Assembly: GCF_901709675.1 (NCBI RefSeq)
Contig: NC_051097.1
Location: 10,952,039 to 11,016,038 of the forward strand
Reading direction: 5' to 3'
Length of the DNA: 64,000 nt
Source of the DNA: Syngnathus acus
Lineage: Eukaryota > Chordata > Actinopteri > Syngnathiformes > Syngnathidae
Both the position numbers and the translations under genes were made by a program. The first letter of the stretch is position 1, and each line of letters opens with the position of its first letter. Shown piece by piece: positions 12,001-24,029 of the stretch. A model generated the notes under the pieces. It worked only from the letters and a program-made list of their open reading frames with translations, ran no database searches and was not told where the DNA came from.

Positions 12001-15000
12001 AGGAAATGGTGATTTGGTCTCCGTGGCGACACACCTCGGTGTTGTGCAAGCGCATTTTGCATGCTCACACATGCACTTTTTTTTTTTTCCTTTTCAACGT
12101 TCGTCTAGCCGTATCCACCTTCCCGCTGCGTAGGTTGTAACTTCCACACTTGGGAATTGGGAGCGGATGTGCCTCCCCTGCTGGAATCTATGACGTCGGC
12201 TGTTGCTTATCCGTCCGTCAGTGTGTGTGTGTCTGTAAAATTTCAAAAGAAAAATGCATGGCACTCAAACACGGCTAGCTCAACTCATATTTCCCCGATA
12301 TGGAACCCCCCTATTCGACATTCAACACTTTTCATACGTCAAAGCGCGATGAGCAGTTTGGCAAGTGATGTCGGGTTTGTGTTGCGCAGTTGAAACGGAC
12401 ATGCTTAGCAAGTTTAGCTGCTCACACACACACACTGAGATAATCTCATCTCCATCTGCTGCGATCTGGAATAAATCTGCTCCTGCTGCACTTGATCATC
12501 ATGAATGTCAAATTAGCCAAATTAACTTCAAATCCCACCGGACCAAGATTACACAGACGGCCCAAAAAGGAAAAAAAAAAGATTCATTGTGATGTGGAGG
12601 CAAGAGTGGCAATGGAGCTTTGCTTCTTTTCTTTTTTTTTAATGGGGGGGGGTCCAACTGAGTTTTTTTTATTTTTTATCTATAACAATTTATAAAATAC
12701 AATAATTTCAACAAATCTGAAATTCTTCTGAGAATAAATAAAGTCTGCATGTGCTTGTATGTACACACAATAAAATAGCAATTCATGTTTCTGTGCTCCA
12801 GCTGTGTGTTGATAGCTGTCGTAGCAACATATATATATATTTTTTTTATTTTTGTTTTTGTTCAGGCGCGGCAGCACGCTCAGGTCAGGCACCAGATGGC
12901 GGCCGACAGCAAGAGCGATTACTCGTCCTACCTGCACAAGTTCAACCAGGAGCAGAACGAACACTATTACACCGTCATACCCAACATCTTCCAGGTACGG
13001 AAGACATTCCTTTTTTTTTTTTTTTTTTTGAAATAGCTCCAACTCTGCTGTAAACACTCCTTTTTTTGGGGTCGACAGAAACTCCAAGACATGGAGGAGA
13101 AGCGCATTGAGAGGTTAGGAGCGTGCATGAGGACGTTCGCCGACGTGGACCGGCAGGTCATCCCCATCGTGGGAAAGTGTCTGGACGGCATGAGCAAGGC
13201 GGCCGAGGCCATCGAGGCCAAAACGGTGAGCCGACAAAAAAACAAAAAGTCGGCGAGTCATATGCCGGCCGCGTGAAGAAAAGGTTTCCCGAGGGAGATT
13301 TCATGCTTCCGCCTGGCACGGCGCCAGCCTGTCATGTGCTTTCAATTGGCCGCCACTTTTGATTTTCAGAACCAACATAATGGGCTTGACTTGAATGGCG
13401 CGTCGGGCTGATTCATGTTTCCCCTTCCCGCAACTGGTTGTTTTCGTCACGCTTGACACATTGAGCCAGTTGTGCCCTATTCTTCTCTGGCTCTTATCAG
13501 CCCGGCTGTAAACACGGCGCTGGGCATCTGTTGACTCCGCCGATTAGTTGGAGAATCGCAGGAAGCAGACAGCGCCGTGTTAAGATACACTTTGACAGAT
13601 GAGCCTGGCCGGGGGGACAAATGTTTGGCCACCCGAATATCTCATGCAAAATGAATTCTTCTCATCAAAACGTGTGTTTTCGCAGGACTCCAAGCAGGTC
13701 GTGGAGTCGTACAAGTCCGGCTTTGAGCCGCCGGGGGACGTGGAGTTCGAGGACTACGAGCAGGCCATGAAGAGGGCGGTGTCGGAAAGCAGCTTGAACA
13801 ACTCTCGGGGGGAGGTCCGCGAGAGGCCCACCGGCAAAAGCAAAGGCAAACTCTGGCCTTTCATCAAGAACAAAAACAAGGTAGCGCACGCACGCACGCA
13901 CGCACGCAGCAGAAACTCTCAGAAACTGTACGGCGCTGTCTCCCGCCGTGTTTTGATGCTGCTTAATAATCCCCCCCTCCCTCCCCGCCCGCCCGCCCAC
14001 ACACACACACCGACGTGGAGCGTCCGTCCCGTCTGTAACACACACTAATGCATTTCCCGCCACTCTGTAATAATTCACCCGCCACCGCCTCATTCTTGTT
14101 TTCCACCGACTGACTCGCTGGCTGTCCACTTAGAGCAGTGATACCTGATTTCTGACTTGCGGGCTGGTCGTTTTTTTTTTTTTTTCTTCCCTCTCCAGGC
14201 TTTCATGTCACTTTTGGGTGCTTGAGTATTTTAAGAATGAGTGTCCTTCATATGGTGTGTAGGACAGTCATGTCGCGCTTATTCACAATTATTTTTTTTT
14301 TTTTTGGGTGAAAGCTATTTGTTAAAAAAAATGCACTTGTATAAAAAGTCATTAGGAAAGTAGTACGTCTGATCAAATTTCAGGTTGTACTTTTTATTCT
14401 AGCTGTCCTAGCGCCAAATCATTTGACTTTTTATTTTTAAAATGTTTGAATGAAATCGTATTAAAGTGTTTGGAATCGCGGGGGCTTACTGCACGAGCAC
14501 AAAAGCATCAGAATGGCCGTTTTTTTTGTTTTTTAAAATACCGCGCTACCTGATACTGTTTGGCTTTACTTTCTGGGAATGACATCATCACAGCTCACGG
14601 CATGACTTTTGCCAGACTTGCTCAAAATGGCCGCCTGCATGCGCTCGGGCTGCGATGGCTGCTTGCTTTAACGCTTTGTCTTCTTTTGCGTTTTTTTTTT
14701 TTCTTTCTTCTCACACGATGACACCCTCATGTTGTGTTGGATTTCATTTTTTGGATGGTGTCCAGGAGGCTTATTGATTTTTGTGTTCCCTCCTTTTCCT
14801 TCCATTGGGATTCTGGCCCCCCTTTTCTTCTTCTATGTTTTTCTTACCGGTAGTTTATGTCCCTGTTAACGTCCCCCCGGCAGCCCCCGCCCGCCCCCCC
14901 GGCCTCCTCCCCGCCCTCACCCTCTGCCGACTCCCAATCTCCCAAGCAGCACAAGGAGCCCCTCTCGCACCGCCTCAACGACTTCATGGCCTCCAAGCCC

Positions 15001-18000
15001 AAAATGCACTGCCTGCGGAGCCTGAGGCGAGGGGTAAGTGTGTGCGTGCCAGTGCCAGCGCGCGCGTGCGTGCGCCAAGCTTCGTGCATGCTTTTGCGTG
15101 TCTCCGCACCCGAGCGAGCGAGCGAGCGCTTCGCCACTGTATGGGCCCACAAAGCATCAGCAGCCACAAATGCAATTTGTCTAATATTCAAAGCATTTGT
15201 TATTTGAAGTACGGCATGCATTTTCTTCTTCTTTTAATGAAGTGAGCTTTTTTGACTCATACAGTGCGGGCTCCAGGTCCTTTTTTATTTATTTTTTTTC
15301 TAACCTGCTTCCCGTTCCCATCAATCAGTGATGGCTGTCTGCCGTGTCTTCTTCATCTTGTGTCGTCTTTCTCCTAACTCCTCACGACGCGCCAACCCCG
15401 CCTCGTCCTAGCCACGCATTTTGGTTCTTGCTGGAGGCAGATTGTTCATCGTCATCTGCAACAGATTCACCTTTGTCACGCTTGGTCTGAAACGCTTGAA
15501 GATGGCCATCCAAATAGGAAAGTAGTAACTGGTCCAGGAAAGTATCTTGGTCATTCATCTCGGCTAAGACAAGCTTTGTATGCAAGCTAAGTTTAGCCTG
15601 GGTTCTTAGGGAGAGTCTTGCACACGAGTACACGTGGAAAGGACATTTTGAATGATGTGACACATGGGTGACGCTAAACAGGAGAACGTTTTGAGTCATC
15701 CAAACGGTGCAGTCCGCTTCACAAAGGTCATGTTTTGACCAATCTGTCAACCCGTTTATCGCTTTCCCCAATTTGATTGCAGCTTGTCTTTCAAAAGAGG
15801 CAGCCGTTATTCTTTGAATAGGCGTCAATGTGACATTTGAAAGGCACAATGCAAAGCGTCGAGGAAACCATTCAAGGTTGGCAGAAAAGAAGAAAAAAAG
15901 GAAGTGAGGGGTTTTTTTTCGAGCAGGAAGTTTTTGAAAAGTAGGAAGGGCTGCGACGGTTCTTTGAAAGCGCGATAACCGACGCGGCGGCGCGCATTTG
16001 AGCATTCAGATGGAGATGATTGAAATGAAGACTGCTCGTTTTCACCACGTGTCTTTTCAGAGTCAGCACTTCAACTTTTCTATGTTTCGTGTCGATCCAT
16101 GTTTGTCCGTTATAAACTTTAGGGATGATACTTTGTCAATTCCACCCCCACTGGCACACAAAATGAATAACCGGGGATCTGTCGAAGATCTACTGTCAAG
16201 AGGATACAAAGTAAATACTGGGCCAGTATTGCAGATACTTTATTTGAATGATTACACTTGCTGCATATTGCTAAATTGTAACGATTGTCTCGTTGAGATT
16301 ATTAATTCGTTAAAACATCAGTCGTGGTCAAACACTGAACTCTCTCAAAACCGTTTAATTATTACATTATTCATCAAATTGCCAAATTCCAATGAATTCT
16401 CATGATCAAATAGCATTTTTCTTGTTCCCTTTAGGATTTTAACTTTTTTAATCACAGATTTTATGTAACTAGAAATACCCAATATACTGTAAGCAGTATA
16501 GACGCATACCAGGTACCAGACGTGACTTTGGCGCCCTCTTGTGGTATTATGGAAGTGGCACCTTTTCTAGTAAATAAATGGCGGTTGTTTCCCCAGAAAT
16601 AAAGTGCAAATTTGCACACACACAAAAAGTATAGCCGTGCATTGATCACCACTAGGTGTGGAGCAGTTGTGCCAGTGGGGGTGTTGTGTACAGCATAAGA
16701 ATGTATTTATTTTTTTGTAAGACCTGTTGGAGCGTTTTTATGAGCGATAGATATCCTTCTCCAAATTAAGGTCCATGTACTAGTAATCTCTGCAAATTTG
16801 GTCAAAGACTGAGCGAGTACATGGACCTTAAAAGTGCTGCAATAGCTTTGCATAGACTACAATTGAAGTGTGTGAGTTGACGTGTGTTCTCTCCGACAAC
16901 CTCACCGAGCACCTCCGCAGCAGCAGCAACAATCGCCGCTGCCGCCGCGCTCGCTCGTTTGTCACAAAGAGCTCATGAAGAGGACTCTGGGCCGGCCCAC
17001 GTACGCTTTCGAAGCCCGGCAGTACGTCGTAAGTTCAGCCTCATCAAGGAAGCCTCCCCCCTGAGCTGTTTTTGGGCCCGTTGATCCGGGACGATGACCT
17101 CATCAGCTCATCCCACGCATCACATCACATTAGGGGGCCTTGTAATTGAGCCCTGCTGCCTCCCGCAATGTACGTGTTTTATATCTGTCTGTCTGTCTGA
17201 CTGCTTCAAGGCATTGTTAAGGTGGCCAGAATGGATGGTAGCCTCGTCATGCAGCGAAATTGCTTCAGATGGTCACTGAGCTGAAGTTGCATGACACTTT
17301 TTGAGGTTTTATTTTTGGGGGACTTAAGTGCTTCTGAGTCGCAGCAGCTTTTATTGTGCAGATTGAGCTACAAAATGGCGGGTGTGTGAATGGATCGGAG
17401 GATGTGAAAGGAGTCTACAGTATATCTCGTTGGTGCTGAGAGTGTCCATCATCTGCCTCCTTGTTTGAGATCTGCTTGCGTGCTTGTAGCGCCCTCTGCT
17501 GTCCAGCGTGTGTCATGGCAGCAGGACGTGGCGGGAGGGGGCACATTTTCATGCACTTCTCCTTACCCCACTTCCCTTTAAACTCCTCATTCTTCATCTT
17601 TTAGCACAGGGGTTCTCAAACATTTTGTCATCCATGGGAGATATTTTTAGCAGAATTACATTTAAGTACCACTTATAGCCCTAATTTAAAAGTTGTCCTA
17701 GTTTGTGGGGGACTACTAATGTGACAAGTCAATTCTTTTTTTTTTCCTCCAAGAAATAAATCATCCAAAAAAAAAAAGATTTAAAAAAAATATTATAATT
17801 ATTTTTATATGTAACTAGATGGATCTATTCCCACGGGTGACTTTGAGAACCGCTGTCAGACGTGAAACTGCGGCCGTGCAACACTTATTTTTTGAAAAGC
17901 CACAATGTCCCTCTTTGTTTCCCCCTTGACGTTGATTGTGTTGTTTCTCTCTTTCCCGCCTCCCCTCGCCCCTTTATTTGCTCCCCCACCATGAAGCTTT

Positions 18001-20417
18001 CTCTCAAGCTGGTAAGCATGACCGTGTAACCGCATCACCGCCATCATCCTCGCAGCATGACGCATGCCCACCCAGTAACACGTGTATCTGTCAATAACGC
18101 AAGTTGTCGTGCTTTGTTGTTCCATCGGATCTGCTGTGACCTCACGACGGATCTTGTTTCATTTCTGTTGAATTGTTTTTTTATGCCACGGCTTTGTTGT
18201 CCCCCCCCTCTCCTCCTCCCTCCTTCCCTCCCTCCCTCATCCCCTGCTCTTTGGTGCAGCTCACACTCAATTCCCACGTCCGGAATCTCATTGAGGTGAT
18301 CATGTTTTACTGTCGTCGTTTGTAGCCGCCCTCCTATCAGCAAAATACTAACTTTGGAGTCGCGGCCGTCCATCGGTGCATGATTGCTCATCATTGTGAA
18401 AGACTTGAGTGTTGTCATCGTCACAGGTGCTGGCGTTTGATTGGTCGATCGCTTTGGTTGAAAACTTTGATTTGCACACCGTCCCAATTCTGCCAATCGG
18501 GTGTCAGATTATAAGAATAATAAATGAATAATGATTGTCCCGCCCCCAAAAAAAATCAAGTCCCATCACTATTATTGAGTTAATTAGTAAGAATTCCATT
18601 CTACCCAATTTGTAATAAAAAAAAGAATTAGTTTACGCATCGTAACCGAATCGCTATCGTCACAATCGACAAATGCTTAACCTGCTAGCTCCCGCTAACC
18701 CTTAGCCGGTATGCTATGTTAACACTCTGTAGCCGGTTGGTAGAAGATCCAAACTACGAATGCAAATCAACTGTTTGATTTTGATCTGGTAGCTTTGTGC
18801 ATGCATGTTGTGCATGACAGGTTGGATCTGTGTGTGCGTGTCCAGAAAGTGTTGCATGTGGGCGGACTAGAGTGGGCTAACTCCGTTTTGCTATTTTGAA
18901 GTCAAGAAATGCATTGCAATGCCTATTAGTCTTCATAACCGTGTTGCAAAACGGAGTCAGCCCAGCCGTTGTCGATGGGTACGGTTGCCATGGTGACCAA
19001 GCATGTGTAGCCCTTCCTTTGCACTTGTAGTTCCAGCAGTCACACCCTGTGCTGAGCAAAACTCAATGAGATCCAAACACACCGATCCACCTTCCCAAGT
19101 CCATCGCTCGTCTTTTTATTTGCCATCCCCAAAACAATGCCTTAAGTATTGTAAACAAAAAAATTATAATACAAATAAATGTCACCTAATCATATTGGCC
19201 AGTGTCCATGAATTGGCTTTAAAAAGAATAGAAAAAGATTATCCCCGTAAAAAAACCGCAGTTGTGGCATTTCGACTTTCTGTTTTTGGTGGTTTTAGGG
19301 TTCCGGACCTGAGGACTTCAGCCACCTGCCGCCGGAACAGCGAAGGAAGAAGCTGCAGGGCAAGTTGGACGAGCTCAACAAAGACATTCAAAAGGAGACG
19401 GACCAGAGGTGCAAAAATTCAAGTTTTGAAATACATCTTCTTCACAGGCTGCTTTTGCGTAAGCTAATTTAACTTGTGACACACTGATGACCGTTTGCTC
19501 CTCCTCAAGGGACGCGCTGACCAAGATGAAAGACGTTTACGTGAAGAATCCGCAGATGGGCGACGCCGCCAGCCTGGACCCTCGGTTAGCCGAGCTCGGG
19601 CAGAACATCGAGAAGCTGCAGTTTGAAGTGCAGAAATTTGAGGCGAGTGGACGTCAGCGTGTAGCGCTCGTCCTCGCCGAGACGGCGACCTGACTTTGTG
19701 GCAACCACCCGCTTCAGGGCTGGCTGGCCGAGGTGGAGGAGCGGATGCCCTCCAAGAGCGACACGCATCGGCGGAGCGGACTCTACGAGAGCCACAGCAG
19801 CGGCGCCGTCAACAACAACTGCGCCCAGGATCGAGAGAGGTAAGGTAGACTCGACTCGGCGGGGAGTCACCCGGACACGCCTTCATAGCTTTTACTCTCT
19901 TTGCGGGCGTTGGCCCTCGAGCAGCCCCGACGGCAGCTACACGGAGGAGCAGAATTCGGAGATCCACGAAAAGGCCAACGTGGCCAACGCCAAGCCCCCC
20001 CCGGTGGCCGTCACGCCCGAGTTTGACGACGAGTTTGACGACGAGGAGTCGCTGCCCACCATCGGAAACTGCAAAGCCTTGTATCCGTTTGACGGTAAGT
20101 GAAAAGTTGCAAGCAATATTAGGAAAAATAGGATTAAAAGACCACCCCAAATAAAACATTAAAATAAAAATTTATATGATGTTGTTTATGCTTACATAAT
20201 GTTTTTCTGATTGGATACAAATTTTGTTTTTCGTTCAGGCCACAACGAGGGCACCATCTCGGTGGCCGAGGGCGAGCTGCTCTACGTCATCGAGGAGGAC
20301 AAAGGCGACGGCTGGACGCGGGTGCGCCGCAACCAGGACGAGGAGGGCTACGTGCCCACCTCCTACGTGGAGGTCTTCTTGGGGACCAACGCCAAAGGTG
20401 CCATGACCTACATTTGA
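6033..20417 (+). CDS. fnbp1: Formin-binding protein 1 (FBP17), F-BAR/HR1/SH3 protein; first exon not in view
   Basis: FNBP1 binds and tubulates curved membrane and recruits N-WASP, formins and dynamin in endocytosis and actin assembly. Coding exons read from splice signals: 6033-6148, 7555-7611, 7689-7836, 10199-10261, 10868-10972, 12866-12994, 13079-13225, 13686-13880, 14854-15033, 17997-18011, 19299-19408, 19510-19642, 19718-19839, 19925-20094, 20239-20417. All phases agree and the sum is 622 codons plus stop; about 8 more residues are expected from an upstream exon, close to human FNBP1 length. The F-BAR domain is about residues 1-255 of the visible part ([34 protein letters not shown]). 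A proline-rich segment follows ([15 protein letters not shown]), then an HR1 coiled coil at about 386-470 ([14 protein letters not shown]), an acidic linker ([10 protein letters not shown]) and a C-terminal SH3 at about 555-612 ([30 protein letters not shown]). The wording is closer to FNBP1 than to FNBP1L or TRIP10. Confidence 0.93.
8606..8790. repeat. Dispersed repeat, two TTAA-linked copies of a CCTGTTATGTTGCGGGTCAA motif
   Basis: The motif CGCCTGTTATGTTGCGGGTC near 8613 is repeated as CCGCCTCTTATGTTGTGGGTC near 8706, and a third start, TTAACCCTCCTGTCGTGAC, lies near 8770. Copies begin next to TTAA, which fits a piggyBac-type short element. It is in an fnbp1 intron. The family assignment rests on memory of similar fish repeats. 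Confidence 0.45.
17607..17855. mobile_element. hAT-like MITE in fnbp1 intron
   Basis: The 249-bp element starts CAGGGGTTCTCAAAC and ends TTTGAGAACCGCTG, which are imperfect terminal inverted repeats of the CAGNGGTTCTCAA type found in hAT non-autonomous elements. The interior is AT-rich without coding potential. No clean 8-bp target duplication was found. Confidence 0.6.
17997..18011 (+). other. fnbp1: fnbp1 15-nt microexon (LSLKL)
   Basis: CTTTCTCTCAAGCTG lies between an acceptor (long C/T-rich tract, then CATGAAG) and a donor GTAAGC. It encodes LSLKL, which is the peptide expected between the ...RSLRRG end of the previous exon and the [14 protein letters not shown] start of the next in FNBP1. 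It keeps phase 0 at both ends, so it can be skipped without frameshift. Confidence 0.75.
18260..18295 (+). other. fnbp1: Candidate alternative 36-nt exon of fnbp1
   Basis: About 250 nt after the microexon there is a strong acceptor (CTCTTTGGTGCAG) followed by 36 open nucleotides encoding [12 protein letters not shown] and a possible donor GAG|GTGATC. The length is a multiple of three and the phase is 0, so it could be included with, or instead of, the LSLKL microexon. The donor is weaker than its neighbours, and I do not recall this peptide from a known FNBP1 isoform. Confidence 0.3.
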
Positions 20418-21051
20418 CTGTCATTAGCCCCGCCCCCTCCAAGCCCACCGCCGGCCGCGTCGTCTTCCGTCGTGCCCGCGCAACAAATGAATGTAAACTT
20501 GTCGCCGTATCTCACTGGAACGCATGCCAAATGTCGTCTGCTGTAGAATTGTGGCATTCCGTCATAAATAGTGTAGGGCCCGACCGACCGATGAGTTCTT
20601 TTTTTTTTTCTTTCAACACATGATTATGTTACCATATAAGACAAATGAGTCAAACATTCCCACAATCAAAGAAAAATAATTGGCTGAATTTTGATGATTT
20701 TTCTTTCTGTTTAAAATCAAATTGAGTTGTGCCGAATATCGTAATTGGCATTAAAAAAATAAAAAATCCATATCGGTCGGACACCAATGAGAGTAGGTGT
20801 GAGAAAAGTTATTTTTCTGGGAAAGTACGTCCTTTCGTAGCATGAGCTCCAAAAAATGTATACGCTCATTTCATCTCAATTGATGTCATTGTACTTGAAG
20901 CCTTTGCTTTTATTCTGTCGTCATGGCTGTCTTTCAAATCAATGCAATTCTCATTTTTTTCCACTCCAGCGCCATCTAACATTTCTTTTTTTTCTTCTTT
21001 GTGTCACTTGTTTTGTTTGTTTATTTCCTGTCCTGCATTGCAGATTCCTAA
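20398..21051 (+). other. fnbp1: Alternative 3' splice giving a second fnbp1 C-terminus
   Basis: The last coding exon can be read to the stop at 20415-20417, ending [10 protein letters not shown] donor inside it (AAAG|GTGCCA, exon end 20397) and an acceptor at 21041-21043 (pyrimidine-rich tract, CATTGCAG) would join G to ATTCCTAA. That gives NAKDS followed by a TAA at 21049-21051. As I recall it, NAKDS is the C-terminus of the common mammalian FNBP1 isoform, so both ends look used and conserved. Confidence 0.65.
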
Positions 21052-23055
21052 AGCAGATGCTGGCTGAGGAAGCGGCAGGGCAAGCGGCCTAGGGACCTCT
21101 GCCTCTTTATAAAAAAAAAAAAAAAAAAAAAGAGACAGACTTTTAGAAACCTCCACATTCAAATTGTTAACACGCTTGTGGCCCCTAACAGCTCGGCTTG
21201 CTTAAGTCAGGCTCAGCCGCCCGACTAACCCGCAACGGTGTAGTCAGAGAGAGGAGGCAGAAGCATCGCCGGACCACGTCACCCGATTTTCTCATCATCA
21301 TCATCCATCCATCCTTCCTGGAGCCAATAGCACGACAAAACACGTTCAGAAGATTGTGACAAAAAAAGCTGCTTGATTGTCATAATATTAGTATGTTACA
21401 AATGTTTCACCAAGAAAATATAAATTAAGTGTTACTGGATTTGATTTTTAGGACTTTTTTAAAAAAAAAAAATATTATTATGGAAGAATAAAATTCCAAT
21501 CAATTTTTTTTTAATGGCACATGACAAAAGTTGTAACATTGATATTATGACAAAAAATGCAGCATTATAATTACAATTGGGGAAAAGGAACAAGGATGAA
21601 GTGTATCTGCTTGGCACTTGAAGTGGTGTTGGCTGTGTTTTCCTGTCATGATGTCATCACACTGTCATCTGCTCCTCTCTTTTGACGTCAACGCCGCCCA
21701 CCCCTTCCTGTCACCTGCACTTAACCCCGCCTCCAGCACCTGTTAACGCCACCCCTAGCTAGCTTCTGCAGCCAATCGGGTCTCGGCGTTGATGGTTTGC
21801 CGCATGCTTGCCCTGTCTGCCTCCTCACCCCTCCCCTCCCTGAAGCTGGCTGTCCTTTTAGGGGTACCAACCCCCAGAAAGACTCATTCAGATAATGTTT
21901 TTATTCTGTATTGTAATTTCTGTTAGTGTTGAGAATAGCATGCCCCCACCTCTCACTTTGACCTGTTTGGGTTAAGGTTAGGGTTTGTGTTGCCATCGTT
22001 CGTCCCCGTTCCCCCCCCCCCACCCAAGCTTGTTGTGTTGATGACAACATTCTAACTTTTGAGCCTGCTTTATCTGTTCAACTGACACTTGCTGTTCTGT
22101 TCCACCAACTATGTTCGTAATGGCACATATGTCTTTTATTGGAACTTTTTCAATGATGATGATTTTCATGATCTAGAGCAGAAAAGGTGTGTTCTGCCAC
22201 GGAACGGCACTGAAAAGCCACTTTACTGCAAGAGTGTTTGTTTGGGATGGGACGCTTTCTGCTTGAGGAGAAAAACCACGAAACAAACTGCGCGGCCGGC
22301 CACGGAGTGTCATGCTGAAAAGAAGAAAAAAGTAGACTGTTTTACATGACAAATTGTTGTTGAGCTATAGAAATTGTTTTTAAGCTGCTTAAAAATTCTG
22401 AAAAAAAAAAGTTATATTGAGAGATCAATGTGAGAAAATTACGACAGTAGTTCCTTTAATTTGAAATTGTAATTTAGAGATAGGCAGTGGAAACAAAGTT
22501 GTCATGTGACAAGTCAGTAAAATTCAATGACAAGAAAGTTATTTTTTTAATGAAAAGAAATGTTACTAAAGTTTAGAATATAGTTTTAATATTAAGAAAA
22601 GGTTACATTTTGAGAGGAAGAAACGACAAAAGTCTGACAGTATTTATCCGTAACTTTATGCTCCTAACAAAACTTCTCGTAATATTACAATTCTTGCGAC
22701 TTATTTTTTTAAGAGCATCCATTTTTGTTCTTTTCAGTGTCCACTCCTTGGTCATATCGAACCACTTTTTGCTCCTGGCGTCATTTTCCCATGAGAGTAT
22801 AAATATAGAAAATCTGAATATAAGGCTCAAGATGCAAAGTGAAGATTTTAACTATGGGGAGTGCGTCGCTTTGCAAACGTACGTACACGGATGTTAGTGT
22901 GTGTGTTTGAGTGAGCGCGTGTGTGAGTGCATGTGTGTGCGTGTTTGCTTCTTGTTGCCTATCGTTCAATTTACTTGTGTTTATTTTTTCTTTTCTGGAG
23001 CACTGAATACTTTGTATTGTGTTTACTGTGCCAATTAAAAATGCCTGAAAGTCAC
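20418..23055 (+). other. fnbp1: fnbp1 3'UTR
   Basis: No open frame of note follows the stop. A canonical-variant poly(A) signal ATTAAA is at 23034-23039, just before the satellite begins at about 23.14 kb. An earlier AATAAA lies near 21487. The region includes a probable MITE at about 20571-20790 and a telomere-like GGGTTAAGGTTAGGGTT stretch near 21968. The end point is inferred from the signal only. Confidence 0.5.
20571..20790. repeat. Probable short inverted-repeat element in fnbp1 3'UTR
   Basis: GTGTAGGGCCCGACCGACCG at the left and ATATCGGTCGGACACCAATG at the right are imperfect inverted copies around an AT-rich centre of about 190 bp. This pattern is typical of fish MITEs. Borders are approximate. 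Confidence 0.4.
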
Positions 23056-24029
23056 GCCTGGGTTTCTTTTGTCAATCAGCACATATTAGCCTCATTTGAA
23101 ACCCTACCGATACACATGAGCCCGTTCATGGCTGTTTGATCTGTGACGTCACTCGGACACTCCGTTAGGTGCACCGCCATTTTCGGGTGTACCTAGTAAC
23201 AGGCCACTTCATTAGGGAAAAATCATGGTCAAAGTGAAATGAGCCGCACCCGCCCTCACCCCCACCTCCTGATTGGCTGTTGGATCTGTGACGTCACTCA
23301 GACACTCCGTTAGGTGCACCGCCATTTTCGGGTGTACCTAATAACAGGCCACTTCATTTGGGAAAAATCATGGTCAAAGTGAAAGTGAAATGAGCCGCAC
23401 CCGCCCTCACCCCCACCCCATCAGGAGATTGGCTGTTGGATCTGTGACGTCACTCAGACACCTCCATAGGTACACCGCCATTTTCAAGTGTACTTAAGTT
23501 CTCTCAACACAACACACAATGGCAACAGTCACCCACTCGGTCGTGAACGAGAAATTGCGTCACTGACTCGTTCGTGAACAGGAAATTACGTCACTGACTC
23601 GAAAAGTCCCACCTCCGTCTATCACTCGCTCGCCTTCGTTTTGCAGTTGTTTTCAGGTTAGCTACCTAAATGTTGTAAAGAGAACGTGATGTACCGGAGT
23701 CAAATTCCTTGTTTGGCATGCTCAAACTTGGCAAATAAAAATTAATTTGATTTGAAAGTGAAAAATGCAACACCCACCCTCACCCCCACTTTCTGATTGG
23801 CTGTTTGATCCGTGACGTCACTTGGACACTCCATTAGGTACACCGCCATTTTCAGGTGTACCTAATAACAGGCCACTTCATTAGGGAAAAATCATGGCCA
23901 TAGCTTAACTGAAAGTGAAAAGTGCCACACCCGCCCTCACCCCCACTTTCTGATTGGCTGTTTGATCTGTGACGTCACTTGGACACTCCATTAGGTACAC
24001 CGCCATTTTCAAGTGTACCTAATAACAGG

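Noticed and set aside
6033-20417. FNBP1L (Toca-1) or TRIP10 (CIP4) instead of FNBP1
   Set aside because: F-BAR words ([14 protein letters not shown]), the MSLLTSP segment, the LSLKL microexon and NAKDS-type end are FNBP1 features.
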